Origin: Gammaproteobacteria bacterium
GTDB taxonomy: Bacteria; Pseudomonadota; Gammaproteobacteria; Steroidobacterales; Steroidobacteraceae
DNA length: 53,838 nucleotides
NCBI GenBank assembly: GCA_028293725.1
Contig: JAQGOE010000337.1
Coordinates: 1-53,838, forward strand
Direction: 5' to 3'
Shown: one piece after another, positions 32,733 through 43,389 of the stretch
Position numbering within the stretch: the first letter of the stretch is position 1
Layout of the letters: every line of letters starts with the position of its first letter
Position numbers and translations under genes: made by a program
The notes under the pieces: generated by a model
Told to the model about the DNA's origin: nothing
The model's input: the letters and a program-made list of their open reading frames with translations, nothing else
The model's database searches: none

Positions 32733-34754
32733 ATGTCGCTGCGTTTAAAGCTCCTACTGCTCGGCCTGTTGACTCTGGTCCTCCCCTGGGGTGGCTGCCG
32801 CTATGCTCGCCAGATGGAGGCGGCCCTGCGTGAGGGCGAGGCGAACTCTTTGCAGGCGGTGGCCCAGACGATCGCCGCATCACTCCAGGGCCGCACCGAC
32901 CTCCTCTACCGGGAAGGCAAGAGCCGCGACGAGGTCGAGCCGGCAGGGACGTCCGATGAGCCGTCACCACAACCCGAGCCACAACCCAGCCCCTACGATC
33001 TGCAGCCCATGATGCTCAGCGCGCCACCCTTCGTGGATGGCTATGGCGACGAGTGGCCGCGCACGCCCGGCATCTGGCGGTATTTCACCAAAGACAAACA
33101 TCGATTCGGAATTCTCACGGGTGTCTACGACCGCATGCTGTATGGCTTGCTCGATGTCGAAGACGATCACCTGGTCTTCGACGCCCCGGGTGCGAATCCG
33201 CTCGAGCCCAGCGGAATAGGCGATCGCGTCTGGCTCGGGATGCGCGACCCCCAAGGCGTCGAGCGTGAGTTTTTCATTCCCGCAGCGGGACCCGGCCTGG
33301 TCACAGCACGCCGTATCGAGACGGGCGAATACGGGCAGCAGCAGGCGGTCGACGAGCCGCGCATTACCGGCGCCTGGCAACCCAGCCCAAAGGGCTATCG
33401 GGTTGAGTTTCGCGTGCCACTGTCCATGATCGGCCCGCGATTCGGCGTGTTGATCGACGACAGAAATGAGCGCGGTGCGACGCCCGTGAGTTACGGCACT
33501 CTGTTCAGCGACGATCTGCATACGGTGGGCCGCCTCATCGTGTCGGCCCCGGAACTCACCGGCTATCTCGCGCAATTCATGCAACCAGGGTTGCGCCTAG
33601 GCGTCACGACGACGTCCGGACGCCTACTGGCACAGGCCGACGCCTTAGCGCAGGTCACGGAGCTTCGTCCGCAGCGCGGCGTGCTCGCTCGCTTCTATCG
33701 CCGCTTCGTCGATCGCCCGAGTGACCGGACGCTCATCGTGTCCTCCGCCCCGATCTACGATCGCGACCACCATGAAATCATCGGAAATCTGACGGCGACC
33801 GAAACAGCCGATCGCTGGACGCGCTTGCGCGACCGAGCGCTTACCGAAATGCTGAACTTCACGTTGATCACGAGCGCCGTGGCGGTCATTGCCATGTTCG
33901 CGTTCGCTGCGTGGCTCGCCGTTAGGCTCTCGCGGTTGCGACGCGCGAGTGAATCCGCGCTCACTCGAGAAGGGCTCGTTACGACATTCCCGGAAACCGA
34001 AGCTCAGGACGAGCTCGGCGACGTGGCGCGCGGCTTCTCCACGCTACTTGGGCGCCTCAATGAGTACACAGGCTACCTACGAACGCTCGCCGGCAAGCTG
34101 GCCCACGAGATCCGCACTCCGCTGACCATCGTGCGATCGTCGCTTGAGAATCTCGAGTCGGAAAAGGACGTCCCGGCCAGCGCGCGCATCTATCTCGATC
34201 GCGCAAGGCAGGGCAGCGAGCGACTGAACGCAATCCTGATCGCCATGGGCGCTGCCACACGGGTCGAGGAGGCGATCAGCAACGCCGAGCGCTCGAGGTT
34301 CGACATAGTGCCTCTCGTCGCCTCGGCGGCGGACGCCTATCGGATCGCGTTTCCCCAGAGGCGTTTTGCCACTGAATTACCAACGGAAACCGTCATGATC
34401 GACGGGGCTCCCGACCTGATCATGCAGCTGCTCGACAAGCTCGTCGACAATGCGGTGGACTTCAGCCCGCCCGGAGCGACGATCACCCTACGCCTCGCCC
34501 TCGAATCCCACCTCGCAGTGCTTGAAGTCGACAACCCCGGTCCGCCGATCGCGGCCGAGGCGCACGGGCGGCTCTTCGAGTCGCTCTGGCAGTCCCGCGG
34601 TGGGGGCGGCGGGGACAGCGACAGCCGGCCGCATTTTGGCCTGGGCCTGTACATTGTCCGCCTGATCGCCGAATTTCACGCCGGAAGTGCCTCGGCGGAG
34701 AACCTGCCTGGCGATACCGGCGCTCGCTTTACAGTGCGGCTCGCACGGTCATAG
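32733..34754 (+). CDS. pdsS: Histidine kinase of the 'proteobacterial dedicated sortase' type (PdsS-like)
   Basis: A 673-residue membrane sensor kinase. A membrane span near residues 6-22 (LLLLGLLTLVLPWGG) is followed by a large periplasmic domain to about 385, whose first part (PFVDGYGDEWPRTPGIWRYF) resembles carbohydrate-binding CBM9-like domains. The second span is about 390-415 (ITSAVAVIAMFAFAAWLAV), then HAMP, the dimerisation helix with His458 (LAGKLAHEIRTPL), and the ATPase domain (LVDNAVDFSPPG, GLGLYIVRLIAEFH). The ATG at 32733 opens the first span. The architecture matches TIGR03785-type kinases that normally accompany a variant sortase and its LPXTG-like target; neither is seen within the window. 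Confidence 0.85.
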   Translation: MSLRLKLLLLGLLTLVLPWGGCRYARQMEAALREGEANSLQAVAQTIAASLQGRTDLLYREGKSRDEVEPAGTSDEPSPQPEPQPSPYDLQPMMLSAPPFVDGYGDEWPRTPGIWRYFTKDKHRFGILTGVYDRMLYGLLDVEDDHLVFDAPGANPLEPSGIGDRVWLGMRDPQGVEREFFIPAAGPGLVTARRIETGEYGQQQAVDEPRITGAWQPSPKGYRVEFRVPLSMIGPRFGVLIDDRNERGATPVSYGTLFSDDLHTVGRLIVSAPELTGYLAQFMQPGLRLGVTTTSGRLLAQADALAQVTELRPQRGVLARFYRRFVDRPSDRTLIVSSAPIYDRDHHEIIGNLTATETADRWTRLRDRALTEMLNFTLITSAVAVIAMFAFAAWLAVRLSRLRRASESALTREGLVTTFPETEAQDELGDVARGFSTLLGRLNEYTGYLRTLAGKLAHEIRTPLTIVRSSLENLESEKDVPASARIYLDRARQGSERLNAILIAMGAATRVEEAISNAERSRFDIVPLVASAADAYRIAFPQRRFATELPTETVMIDGAPDLIMQLLDKLVDNAVDFSPPGATITLRLALESHLAVLEVDNPGPPIAAEAHGRLFESLWQSRGGGGGDSDSRPHFGLGLYIVRLIAEFHAGSASAENLPGDTGARFTVRLARS

Positions 34755-34817
34755 CCCGCGGCCGGCGGCGCCCGCGAGCGGAGCCCATGCCTGTCTCCTC
34801 GACAGCACAATGTTGCA

Positions 34818-34837
34818 ATGTAGTCAAAATACTACAT
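34818..34837. promoter_or_regulatory. Dyad at enhancer distance from a sigma-54 promoter
   Basis: ATGTAGT-N6-ACTACAT, a perfect 7-bp inverted repeat about 90-110 bp upstream of the -24 box at 34928, where a sigma-54 activator would bind. It is unlike the NtrC consensus (TGCACC-N5-GGTGCA). Confidence 0.5.
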
Positions 34838-34908
34838 GGCATTTTCGCGCGGAAGCGGTACACTTTGTTTCATTAGGATCCAGGCCGTCAGTCGCAAGTC
34901 CCGGTTTC

Positions 34909-34925
34909 TCTTGGGAATCCCAAGA
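34909..34925. promoter_or_regulatory. Palindrome abutting the sigma-54 promoter
   Basis: TCTTGGGAATCCCAAGA, 7-bp arms with a 3-bp centre, ending 3 bp before the -24 box. A factor bound here would contact the polymerase directly; repressor or co-activator cannot be told. Confidence 0.4.
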
Positions 34926-34927
34926 AC

Positions 34928-34943
34928 TGGCACCCGACTTGCC
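34928..34943 (+). promoter_or_regulatory. Sigma-54 (-24/-12) promoter of an orphan transcript
   Basis: TGGCACCCGACTTGCC: the TGGCAC-N5-TTGC core is exact with GG and GC 10 bp apart. Predicted start is about 34954. No annotated gene follows on this strand before the terminator at 35275. Confidence 0.7.
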
Positions 34944-34953
34944 TGGTTCTGCG

Positions 34954-35302
34954 GTGCAGCAACGCTTACACCCTGATGCGTGTAAGCCAACAGCTGGGAT
35001 GAATTGGGGAGGGAGCGGTACAGCACAAGAAACTCGGGTGATCGACGCGAGCACGGGTAACGGCAGCCACTAACTTACTGTGACTGTCAGGAACGGATCG
35101 GCGCGTGCAGTGACACGCGGGCCACGATTAGGCCGGAGCAAACGCTCCATCGTTTCAGCCGCAAAGTATAGATGCTCGTGATGGCGCGACCCGCCGGGGA
35201 ACGAGGCGTTAGATAACGTCCACCGCCGGTTGGAGCTGACAGCGATCCACTGGGACAGTCGATGAGAACGTTACAAGCCCCGCCGCAAGGCGGGGCTTTT
35301 TT
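34954..35302 (+). ncRNA. Putative sigma-54-dependent structured small RNA (~350 nt)
   Basis: Supported by a promoter (34928), a terminator on the same strand (35275-35302) and internal stems: GCTTACAC-N8-GTGTAAGC at 34964-34987 (close to the predicted 5' end), CGCGTG-N6-CACGCG at 35102-35119, GGAGC-N4-GCTCC at 35135-35148, and the terminator stem. The open frames inside are short and lack ribosome-binding sites; the best is 24 codons from an ATG at 34999 (MNWGGSGTAQETRVIDASTG...). It is convergent with gltD-gltB, the nitrogen-assimilation genes, and 200 bp after the PdsR/PdsS genes. Nitrogen-regulated, sigma-54-dependent small RNAs such as NrsZ are known in Pseudomonas; I see no sequence match, only the analogy. 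A small peptide gene remains possible. Confidence 0.5.
35275..35302 (+). terminator. Intrinsic terminator of the orphan transcript
   Basis: AAGCCCCGCC-GCAA-GGCGGGGCTT: a perfect 10-bp stem with a GNRA tetraloop followed by T's (six in a row including the stem end). On the minus strand it could also stop gltD transcripts, with a poorer T tract. Confidence 0.93.
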
Positions 35303-35374
35303 ATGGGGCGAACGAAGTCGTGCCGGGCGCCGTAGCGCAGCAGCACGCCACCGCGCTGCTGCTGCGCAACCAAC

Positions 35375-36808
<1,434 letters not shown>

Positions 36809-39800
36809 TTATGCGGCGCGCCGCAGATTCTCGATCAGCGAATCGATGGAGGCCGCCTTGGGCTTCACCACCCAGAACTTGCCGATGTACGAGCGCAGGT
36901 CGTTCACGATTTCCTCGGCCCAGGCGCTGCCCGTCTCCGCGACATGCTGTTCGAGGAGATTCTCCAGGTGTTGCAGATGGGACTGCATCGACTCGGCGTG
37001 AATGCGGCTGATATCGATGAGCTCGTGGTTGTAGCGATCGACGAAGTTGCGATCCAGGTCGAGCACGTACGCGAACCCACCGGTGAAGCCCGCTCCGAAG
37101 TTCACACCCGTGCGACCTAACACGCAGACGACACCGCCGGTCATATACTCGCAGCAGTGATCTCCCGCTCCCTCGATGACCGCGATGGCGCCCGAGTTGC
37201 GGACGGCGAAGCGCTCGCCTGCGACACCGGCTGCATAAAGGTGCCCGCCGGTGGCGCCATAGAGGCAGGTGTTGCCCATGATGATGGTGTCTTTCGCGAC
37301 GTAGCGGGCGTTGCGCGGCGGACGCAGAACGAGCTTCCCAGCGGCCATGCCTTTGCCGACATAGTCGTTCGCATCGCCTTCGAGATACATATGCAGGCCG
37401 CCAGCATTCCAAACGCCGAAGCTCTGCCCGACGTTACCCGTGAGACGGACCGCCAACGGCGAATCCTCCATGCCGTAGTTACCCCACCGGCGGGCGATTT
37501 CACCTGATATCCGGGCGCCGAGCGACCGGTTGTAGTTGCGGACCTCGTAGCTCCACTCGCCGCCGGTTTTACCCTCGATCGCAGGCAGCATCTCACTCAC
37601 CATGCGCTCGGCGAGTTCGCCTTTATCGAAGGGCGTGTTCGACGGCGTCGCGCAGAACTGCGGGACATCCCGCGCAAGTCCCGCCGTGGAGAGGATCGGT
37701 GCGAGATCCAGCTTCCGCTGCCTCGGCGTCTCACCCTCGAGAATCCGCAGGAACTCCGTCTGGCCGATGATGTCCTGGATGCTGCGAACGCCGAGGCTCG
37801 CCAGGATCTCGCGGACCTCCTGCGCCACGAACTGGAAGTAGTTCACCACCATTTCCGGCAGGCCGGTGAAGTACTTCGACCGCAACACGTTGTGTTGAGT
37901 CGCCACGCCGGTCGCGCAGTTGTTCAGATGACAGATGCGCAGATATTTGCAGCCGAGCGCCACCATCGGCGCGGTACCGAAGCCGAAGCTCTCGGCGCCG
38001 AGGATCGCCGCCTTGATGACGTCGAGGCCGGTCTTGAGACCACCGTCGGTCTGCAGGCGCACCCGGTGCCGCAGGTCGTTGATCCGCAGGGTCTGATGCG
38101 TTTCCGACAGCCCTAACTCCCAGGGCGTACCGGCATACTTGATGGAGGACAACGGACTCGCGCCCGTGCCGCCGTCATAGCCCGAGATGGTGATGAGATC
38201 GGCATAGGCTTTTGCAACACCCGCCGCCACGGTCCCCACGCCGGGCTCGGCAACGAGCTTCACGGACACCAGCGCCTGCGGGTTGACCTGCTTCAGATCG
38301 AAGATGAGCTGCGAGAGGTCCTCGATCGAGTAGATGTCATGATGCGGCGGCGGCGAGATGAGACCGACCCCGGGGCGCGCGAAGCGCAGCGAGGCGATCA
38401 TGTCGTTCACCTTGTGTCCGGGGAGCTGTCCGCCCTCGCCAGGCTTGGCACCCTGCGCGACCTTGATCTGCAGGACCTCGGCATTGATGAGGTATTCGGG
38501 CGTCACGCCGAAGCGGCCCGAGGCCACCTGTTTGATCTTGGAGTTCTTCTCGGTGCGATAGCGGGCCGGGTCCTCACCACCCTCGCCGGAGTTCGAGCGG
38601 GCGCCGAGCCGGTTCATGGCGATAGCCAGCGCCTCATGCGCTTCCGGCGAGAGCGCGCCGAGAGACATGCCGGCACTGTCGAAGCGCGACAACACCGCCG
38701 CCACCGACTCGACTTCACTCACCGGAATCGGGCGCGGCCCCGGCTTCAGGGCAAGCAGGTCGCGGATCGTGGCCGCCGGCCTGTTGTTCACCAGCTGCGA
38801 AAACAACTTGTAGTGTTCGTAATCCCCGGAGATCACAGCTGCCTGGAGTGCAGCCACGACGTCGGGGTTGTACATGTGGTACTCGCCACCGTGCATGTAC
38901 TTCAGCAACCCGCCCTGCTCCTGGGGCTCACGCGGATTCCAGGCGCGCGTCGCGAGTTGCTTCAGGTCGGATTCGAGGTCGTCGAAGTCGGCTCCCTGGA
39001 TGCGGCTCTCGGTGCCCACGAAACACAGGTTCACGATGTCGTCCGACAGGCCGACGATCTCGAACAGCTGCGAGCTGCGATAGCTGGCGATCGTGGAGAT
39101 CCCCATCTTCGACATGATCTTGAACAGGCCTTTCCGGACCCCTGCGCGATAACTGCGTCCGAGTTCCAGGCGAGTCGCGAAGTCGAGCTTCACCCGGCCT
39201 TTGCGCATCATCTCGAACAGGACCTGGTAGGCCATGTAAGGATACACGGCCGTCGCGCCGTACCCGATGAGGCAGGCGAAATGATGGGGATCGCGCGCCG
39301 TGCCGGTCTCGATGAGCAGGTTGCACTTACAGCGCAAGCCGGTCTTCACGAGATGATGATGGACAGCGCCGGTCACCAGCAGTGCGTGAGCGGGCAGTTT
39401 CCCCTTCACGAGGTAACGATCGGACAGCAGCAGCACGAGCTTACCTTCGCGTACCGCGTTCTCGGCCTGCTCGCACATGCGCACGATGGCGTTTTTCAGA
39501 CCCTCGCCGGGATCGTACTGAAGGTCGATGAACTCGTGCGTCACCTCCTTCAGGGCGAGAATCTGCCGCAGTTTCCGTTGCGACAGAATCGGCGAGCCGA
39601 GAACGATCTGCCGCGCATGCTCGGGCGCCGGCACGAAGATGTTGCACTCGGGGCCGATCTGCGTTTGCAGCGACATCACGATCGACTCGCGCAGTGGGTC
39701 GATCGGCGGGTTGGTCACCTGCGCGAACTGCTGCCGGAAAAAGTCATAGAGCGACCGGACTTTATGCGAGAGCACGGGCATGGGCGTGTCGTCGCCCATG

Positions 39801-41272
39801 GAGCCGACCGCCTCGCTCTCGTCCTCGGCGAGTACGCGGATGATTTCCTCGCGCTCCTCCGAGCTGACGTTGAACATCTTCTGGTAGAGCCCCAGCGTGT
39901 CTTTATCGAAGGGCTCGGCTGCGAGCCGCGGATCCACGAGATCGCTCTCGAGATAGCGCACGCCCTTCTTCAGCCAGGTCTTATAGGGATGCCGCGTCTT
40001 CAGAATCTGATCGATGTCGGCCGACTCGAGCAGCCTGCCCGTCTGCAGATCCAGCGCGATCATGTCGCCGGGCCCGAGCTTTCCCTTACGTACGACGTCC
40101 TCGGGCGCGTAGTCCCACACGCCGATCTCGGACGCGATAGTTAGGAAGCGGTTGCGCGTGATGACGAAGCGAGCGGGACGGAGGCCGTTGCGATCCAGGG
40201 TACACGCGGCGTATCGGCCGTCCGTGAGCACGATGCCCGCCGGACCATCCCAGGGCTCCATGTGAACCGAGTAGTACTCGTAGAACGCCCGCAGGTCAGC
40301 ATCGATCGAGTCGAGCCCGTGCCAGGCCGGCGGCACGAGCAGCCGCATCGCGTGCAAGGCATCGAGACCGCCCATCAGCAACACCTCGAGCATGTTGTCG
40401 AGGCTCTGCGAATCCGACCCCGTCAGGGAAACGAGGGGCAACGCCTCCTGCAACTCGGGCAGCAGGGGCGAGCGGAACAACGGGCCCCGCGCCAGGGCCC
40501 AGTTGCGGTTCCCCTGCACCGTGTTGATCTCACCGTTGTGAGCGAGATAGCGGTACGGATGCGCGAGCCGCCACTGCGGCAGCGTGTTCGTCGAGAAGCG
40601 TTGATGGAAGACCGCCACCGACGCCTCGAGCCGTTCGTCCTGCAGATCCGGGTAGAACTGCGTTAGGTGCTGCGGCATCACCATGCCTTTGAAGACGATG
40701 GTGGTGGCCGACAGGCTCGGCACGTAAAAGACGGGGTCCTTCTGCTGGATTTCCTTCTCGGCAAGACGGCGGGCCATGTACAGCTTGCGATTGAGCGACG
40801 CCTCGTCAATGTCGGAAAGGCGGCAGTTCACGAAGACCTGCTCGATGTGCGGCAGCGTCTTGAGCGCCTGCGTACCGCAAGCCTGGGGACTGACGGGCAC
40901 GATGCGCCAGCCGGCGAGCTCGAGCCCCTGGCGCTCCAACTGGGCTTCCACGGTGGCCCGCGCGGCCTGCGCCAGCGCCGGGTCGCGGTTCAGGAACATC
41001 AGACCGGACGCGAATTTCTCGGCCAGCTCGATGCCGGCCTCGGCCGCCACGGCCCGCAGGAACCCTTCCGGTTTCTTCAGCAGCAGACCACAGCCGTCGC
41101 CGGTTTTCCCGTCGCCGGCGATCGCCCCACGGTGGGTGAGGCGGTTGAGAGACGTAATGGCCGTACGGACCAGCCAATGGCTCGGCTGATCATCCAGGTT
41201 GGCGATCAGGCCAAACCCGCAGCTATCGCGTTCGTAGGCGTCTTTGTAGAGTCCCTGTGGGGCAGCGCTCAT
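36809..41272 (-). CDS. gltB: Glutamate synthase (NADPH) large subunit
   Basis: A 1487-residue enzyme: glutamine plus 2-oxoglutarate gives two glutamates. The mature protein starts at Cys18 (in ERDSCGFG), after removal of a 17-residue propeptide, and forms the glutaminase domain (to about 420). The central domain is followed by the FMN synthase domain ([20 protein letters not shown]), the 3Fe-4S cysteines in [19 protein letters not shown], and the C-terminal beta-helix domain with repeated G-X-X-X-X-G motifs. ATG 41272 is chosen over two ATGs just upstream because GAGG lies 8 nt before it. It heads the gltBD operon. Confidence 0.97.
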   Translation of the reverse strand: MSAAPQGLYKDAYERDSCGFGLIANLDDQPSHWLVRTAITSLNRLTHRGAIAGDGKTGDGCGLLLKKPEGFLRAVAAEAGIELAEKFASGLMFLNRDPALAQAARATVEAQLERQGLELAGWRIVPVSPQACGTQALKTLPHIEQVFVNCRLSDIDEASLNRKLYMARRLAEKEIQQKDPVFYVPSLSATTIVFKGMVMPQHLTQFYPDLQDERLEASVAVFHQRFSTNTLPQWRLAHPYRYLAHNGEINTVQGNRNWALARGPLFRSPLLPELQEALPLVSLTGSDSQSLDNMLEVLLMGGLDALHAMRLLVPPAWHGLDSIDADLRAFYEYYSVHMEPWDGPAGIVLTDGRYAACTLDRNGLRPARFVITRNRFLTIASEIGVWDYAPEDVVRKGKLGPGDMIALDLQTGRLLESADIDQILKTRHPYKTWLKKGVRYLESDLVDPRLAAEPFDKDTLGLYQKMFNVSSEEREEIIRVLAEDESEAVGSMGDDTPMPVLSHKVRSLYDFFRQQFAQVTNPPIDPLRESIVMSLQTQIGPECNIFVPAPEHARQIVLGSPILSQRKLRQILALKEVTHEFIDLQYDPGEGLKNAIVRMCEQAENAVREGKLVLLLSDRYLVKGKLPAHALLVTGAVHHHLVKTGLRCKCNLLIETGTARDPHHFACLIGYGATAVYPYMAYQVLFEMMRKGRVKLDFATRLELGRSYRAGVRKGLFKIMSKMGISTIASYRSSQLFEIVGLSDDIVNLCFVGTESRIQGADFDDLESDLKQLATRAWNPREPQEQGGLLKYMHGGEYHMYNPDVVAALQAAVISGDYEHYKLFSQLVNNRPAATIRDLLALKPGPRPIPVSEVESVAAVLSRFDSAGMSLGALSPEAHEALAIAMNRLGARSNSGEGGEDPARYRTEKNSKIKQVASGRFGVTPEYLINAEVLQIKVAQGAKPGEGGQLPGHKVNDMIASLRFARPGVGLISPPPHHDIYSIEDLSQLIFDLKQVNPQALVSVKLVAEPGVGTVAAGVAKAYADLITISGYDGGTGASPLSSIKYAGTPWELGLSETHQTLRINDLRHRVRLQTDGGLKTGLDVIKAAILGAESFGFGTAPMVALGCKYLRICHLNNCATGVATQHNVLRSKYFTGLPEMVVNYFQFVAQEVREILASLGVRSIQDIIGQTEFLRILEGETPRQRKLDLAPILSTAGLARDVPQFCATPSNTPFDKGELAERMVSEMLPAIEGKTGGEWSYEVRNYNRSLGARISGEIARRWGNYGMEDSPLAVRLTGNVGQSFGVWNAGGLHMYLEGDANDYVGKGMAAGKLVLRPPRNARYVAKDTIIMGNTCLYGATGGHLYAAGVAGERFAVRNSGAIAVIEGAGDHCCEYMTGGVVCVLGRTGVNFGAGFTGGFAYVLDLDRNFVDRYNHELIDISRIHAESMQSHLQHLENLLEQHVAETGSAWAEEIVNDLRSYIGKFWVVKPKAASIDSLIENLRRAA

Positions 41273-41904
41273 TGTCATGGCCTCATTATCTGGCGCCCCC
41301 AAGTCGCAGGGCGCACGTGGCCGCCGGCTGCAGGCAGTAGCGCCTAGGTCAGCTCGAGCGGCAATTCTTTGCGGTCAGGAGACCCACGGACAACACCGCG
41401 GGAATAAGCAGTCGAAATCGCCCGGGTACGAGGCCTTGTATCCCGCGCTTTGGTCGCCTGTCTACACCGTCACTATGCTCCCGATAATACCGGCCCGAGG
41501 GACGCTTTCAAGTGCGCCCTCTTATATGCATATGCCGTGCATACACCGCCCCACCGGCGACGGGAGGACTGTCGGGGCGGAGGACGGCATTCCGCCAGAT
41601 GGGCGGCGACCGGTAGAGCGGGTACCGCCGCTGTCGTCGTTGGTACACATATGAGACTGAATATGTCGTGCGTCGATACAGAAACACGTGCTGCGAGGAG
41701 TGCCGCCGATGCGTGTGCGCAACGGTGTTCAGGCAGCATCAGGCGTGCGAGAACTCAGCCGCGGCGTGAGAAGAATTCACGTCGCATTTTCTTTTCCAAA
41801 CTATTGCATCGAGCGACCTCAGACCTCAACATGCGCCCGCGTTGCGAAGTGTGGTGGCGGATTTCGAGCAGGGCGAAGGCCCGCGAGAGGTGTTTGAAAC
41901 TTAG
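41273..41904. other. Intergenic region between gltB and an unknown gene
   Basis: About 630 bp without a convincing gene. Frames on both strands here are Arg/Cys-rich with no recognisable domain. The region must hold the gltB promoter (minus) and the promoter of the gene at 41905 (plus). The ATATGCATAT palindrome at 41523 with a nearby second TGCAT is the only striking sequence motif. No sigma-54 box is seen on the gltB side. Confidence 0.4.
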
Positions 41905-42285
41905 ATGAAGACCATCAAAGCGTCGACTGACAGCGACTCTGGACCCCGCCTGCAAGGCGTGAACCAGTATTTGGAGAAGAATTTCCCCGATTTCTTCGCC
42001 GAAGCCCGTTTCCAGGTCGGGGATGACGATTACTTCCTTTACGCCCGCTTCGGCCAGTACCTGGCCCGCACCATCGAGCAGAACCGGGCCTCCCGAGAAA
42101 AAATCAACCGCGGCTTCACAGTGCTGAACAAGATGGCACGTGTATCCGCGCGGCATCCGCGTATCCGGGAAATGCTCGTCTCCGGACCGCTCGAATACAT
42201 CGTGGATGCTCCGAAAGCCCGTGCGCTCGCGCTCAAGCGACTCTCACCTGTGGCGCAGGGTTATATGGAAAGTCTCTGCGAGTGA
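41905..42285 (+). CDS. Conserved hypothetical protein
   Basis: A 126-residue soluble protein I do not recognise. The sequence is well mixed and helical: NQYLEKNFPDFFAEARFQVG, FLYARFGQYLARTIEQNRAS, REKINRGFTVLNKMARV, then AKALALKRL-like repeats (ARALALKRLSPVAQGY). The pattern 'one acidic, aromatic N-terminal half plus basic helices' suggests a globular helical protein. There is no signal peptide and only a distant GAGAGG before the ATG. It converges with the HtrA-like protease gene, 21 bp apart. Codon usage looks like its neighbours, so it is probably real. Confidence 0.65.
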   Translation: MKTIKASTDSDSGPRLQGVNQYLEKNFPDFFAEARFQVGDDDYFLYARFGQYLARTIEQNRASREKINRGFTVLNKMARVSARHPRIREMLVSGPLEYIVDAPKARALALKRLSPVAQGYMESLCE

Positions 42286-42306
42286 CTGACGTGACGCCGC
42301 GTGAGC

Positions 42307-43299
42307 CTAAGGTTCGCGCGGCGTCAGCGTGATCTTCAGACTCTGAGTCCTACGAACCACGTCGAGCGTCAGCGCCGAACCGACCGGCCACCGACTCAGG
42401 TGTCGATGGAGCGCATCGATCCCGCTCAGCGGCGTCTCGTTCACACCAACGATCAGATCGCCGGGACGTAGGTCGGAGTCAACCGCGGGTCCCGCGTCAT
42501 CGCGACCGATGACTTCGGTGGCTCGCTTTACAGATAGGCCGAGCGCCCTGACGAGCCGCAGATCGATGGGCCGGTCCCTGACGGAAATTCCGAGATAGGC
42601 CCGCCGCACACGCCCCTGCGTCAGAATCTCTGTCAGAACCCACTGCGCCGTCGAGGCGGGCACTGAAAAGCCGATCCCCTGCGCCATCGCGATAATGGCC
42701 GTGTTGATTCCGACCACCCGGCCCTGCGAGTCGACCAGTGGACCCCCAGAATTCCCGGGGTTCAGAGCGGCCGTATGCTGCACGATGCCCTCGATCAGAC
42801 GACCCTGTCGGCTGCGTAGCGAGCGCCCCAAAGCGCTGACGACACCTGCAGACACCGTCGACTCGAACCCAAGGGGGTTACCGACCGCCACGACGAGTTG
42901 CCCGACACGAAGCTGCTTAGAGGTCGCGAGGCGCGCGTACGGAAGTGCTGCCGCCTGCGCTCGGAGCACGGCGAGATCGGTAGCGGGATCGCGGCCAACC
43001 ACGACCGCCGGAACACTGCGACCATCGACAAATGAGACGCGCGCTTCGTCGACACGCTGCACAACGTGCTCGTTGGTCAACACGTAGCCGTCCGGAGTCA
43101 CGACGACGCCCGAACCCGCGCCACCGCCGCGCTCGCGCGGCGAGTCGCCGGGAGCCGGATCACCGCCAACGTAAATACTCACGACCGCCGGACCGACGAG
43201 CTCGACCGCGCCAACGACCGCCTTCGAATAGGCGTCGAGGGCGTCGTCGGATGCTGCGTCACTCAGCGAGCCATCAATAGGAGAAGTTTCTTCCAGCAT
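42307..43299 (-). CDS. HtrA/DegS-like S1C serine protease with PDZ domain, no signal peptide
   Basis: A 330-residue trypsin-fold protease. The catalytic triad is His in VLTNEHVVQ, Asp in DPATDLAVLRA and Ser in NPGNSGGPLV. One PDZ domain follows (about 235-325; DDAGPAVDSDLRPGDLIVGV). Unlike DegP or DegS, the N-terminus (MLEETSPIDGSLSDAASDD) has neither a signal peptide nor a membrane anchor with this start. The in-frame upstream extension also lacks one. The protein is either cytoplasmic or its start is not the one seen. It is divergent from the Kef-type antiporter gene, 90 bp apart. Confidence 0.88.
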   Translation of the reverse strand: MLEETSPIDGSLSDAASDDALDAYSKAVVGAVELVGPAVVSIYVGGDPAPGDSPRERGGGAGSGVVVTPDGYVLTNEHVVQRVDEARVSFVDGRSVPAVVVGRDPATDLAVLRAQAAALPYARLATSKQLRVGQLVVAVGNPLGFESTVSAGVVSALGRSLRSRQGRLIEGIVQHTAALNPGNSGGPLVDSQGRVVGINTAIIAMAQGIGFSVPASTAQWVLTEILTQGRVRRAYLGISVRDRPIDLRLVRALGLSVKRATEVIGRDDAGPAVDSDLRPGDLIVGVNETPLSGIDALHRHLSRWPVGSALTLDVVRRTQSLKITLTPREP

Positions 43300-43389
43300 T
43301 TGGCAGGGATGGGGACCCATCCCTGCAAACTCAAGAGGACGGATTCCTGCCAGAATCGGCCGCAGTAAGACCAACCCCGTGCCGTTTTC

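Noticed and set aside
34687..35073. A 128-codon frame spanning the end of pdsS and the sigma-54 promoter
   Set aside because: It starts inside pdsS and crosses the promoter and predicted transcript start, so it cannot be made from that promoter as a whole; no domain.
38339..40144. A 601-codon frame opposite gltB
   Set aside because: It lies entirely antisense inside the glutamate synthase gene; its sequence has no family match. Long antisense frames are expected in GC-rich genes.
41450..41908. A 152-codon plus-strand open frame upstream of the gene at 41905
   Set aside because: Arg/Cys-rich composition, no domain, no ribosome-binding site; it overlaps the start of the better-supported gene. 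Likely a chance frame in GC-rich DNA.
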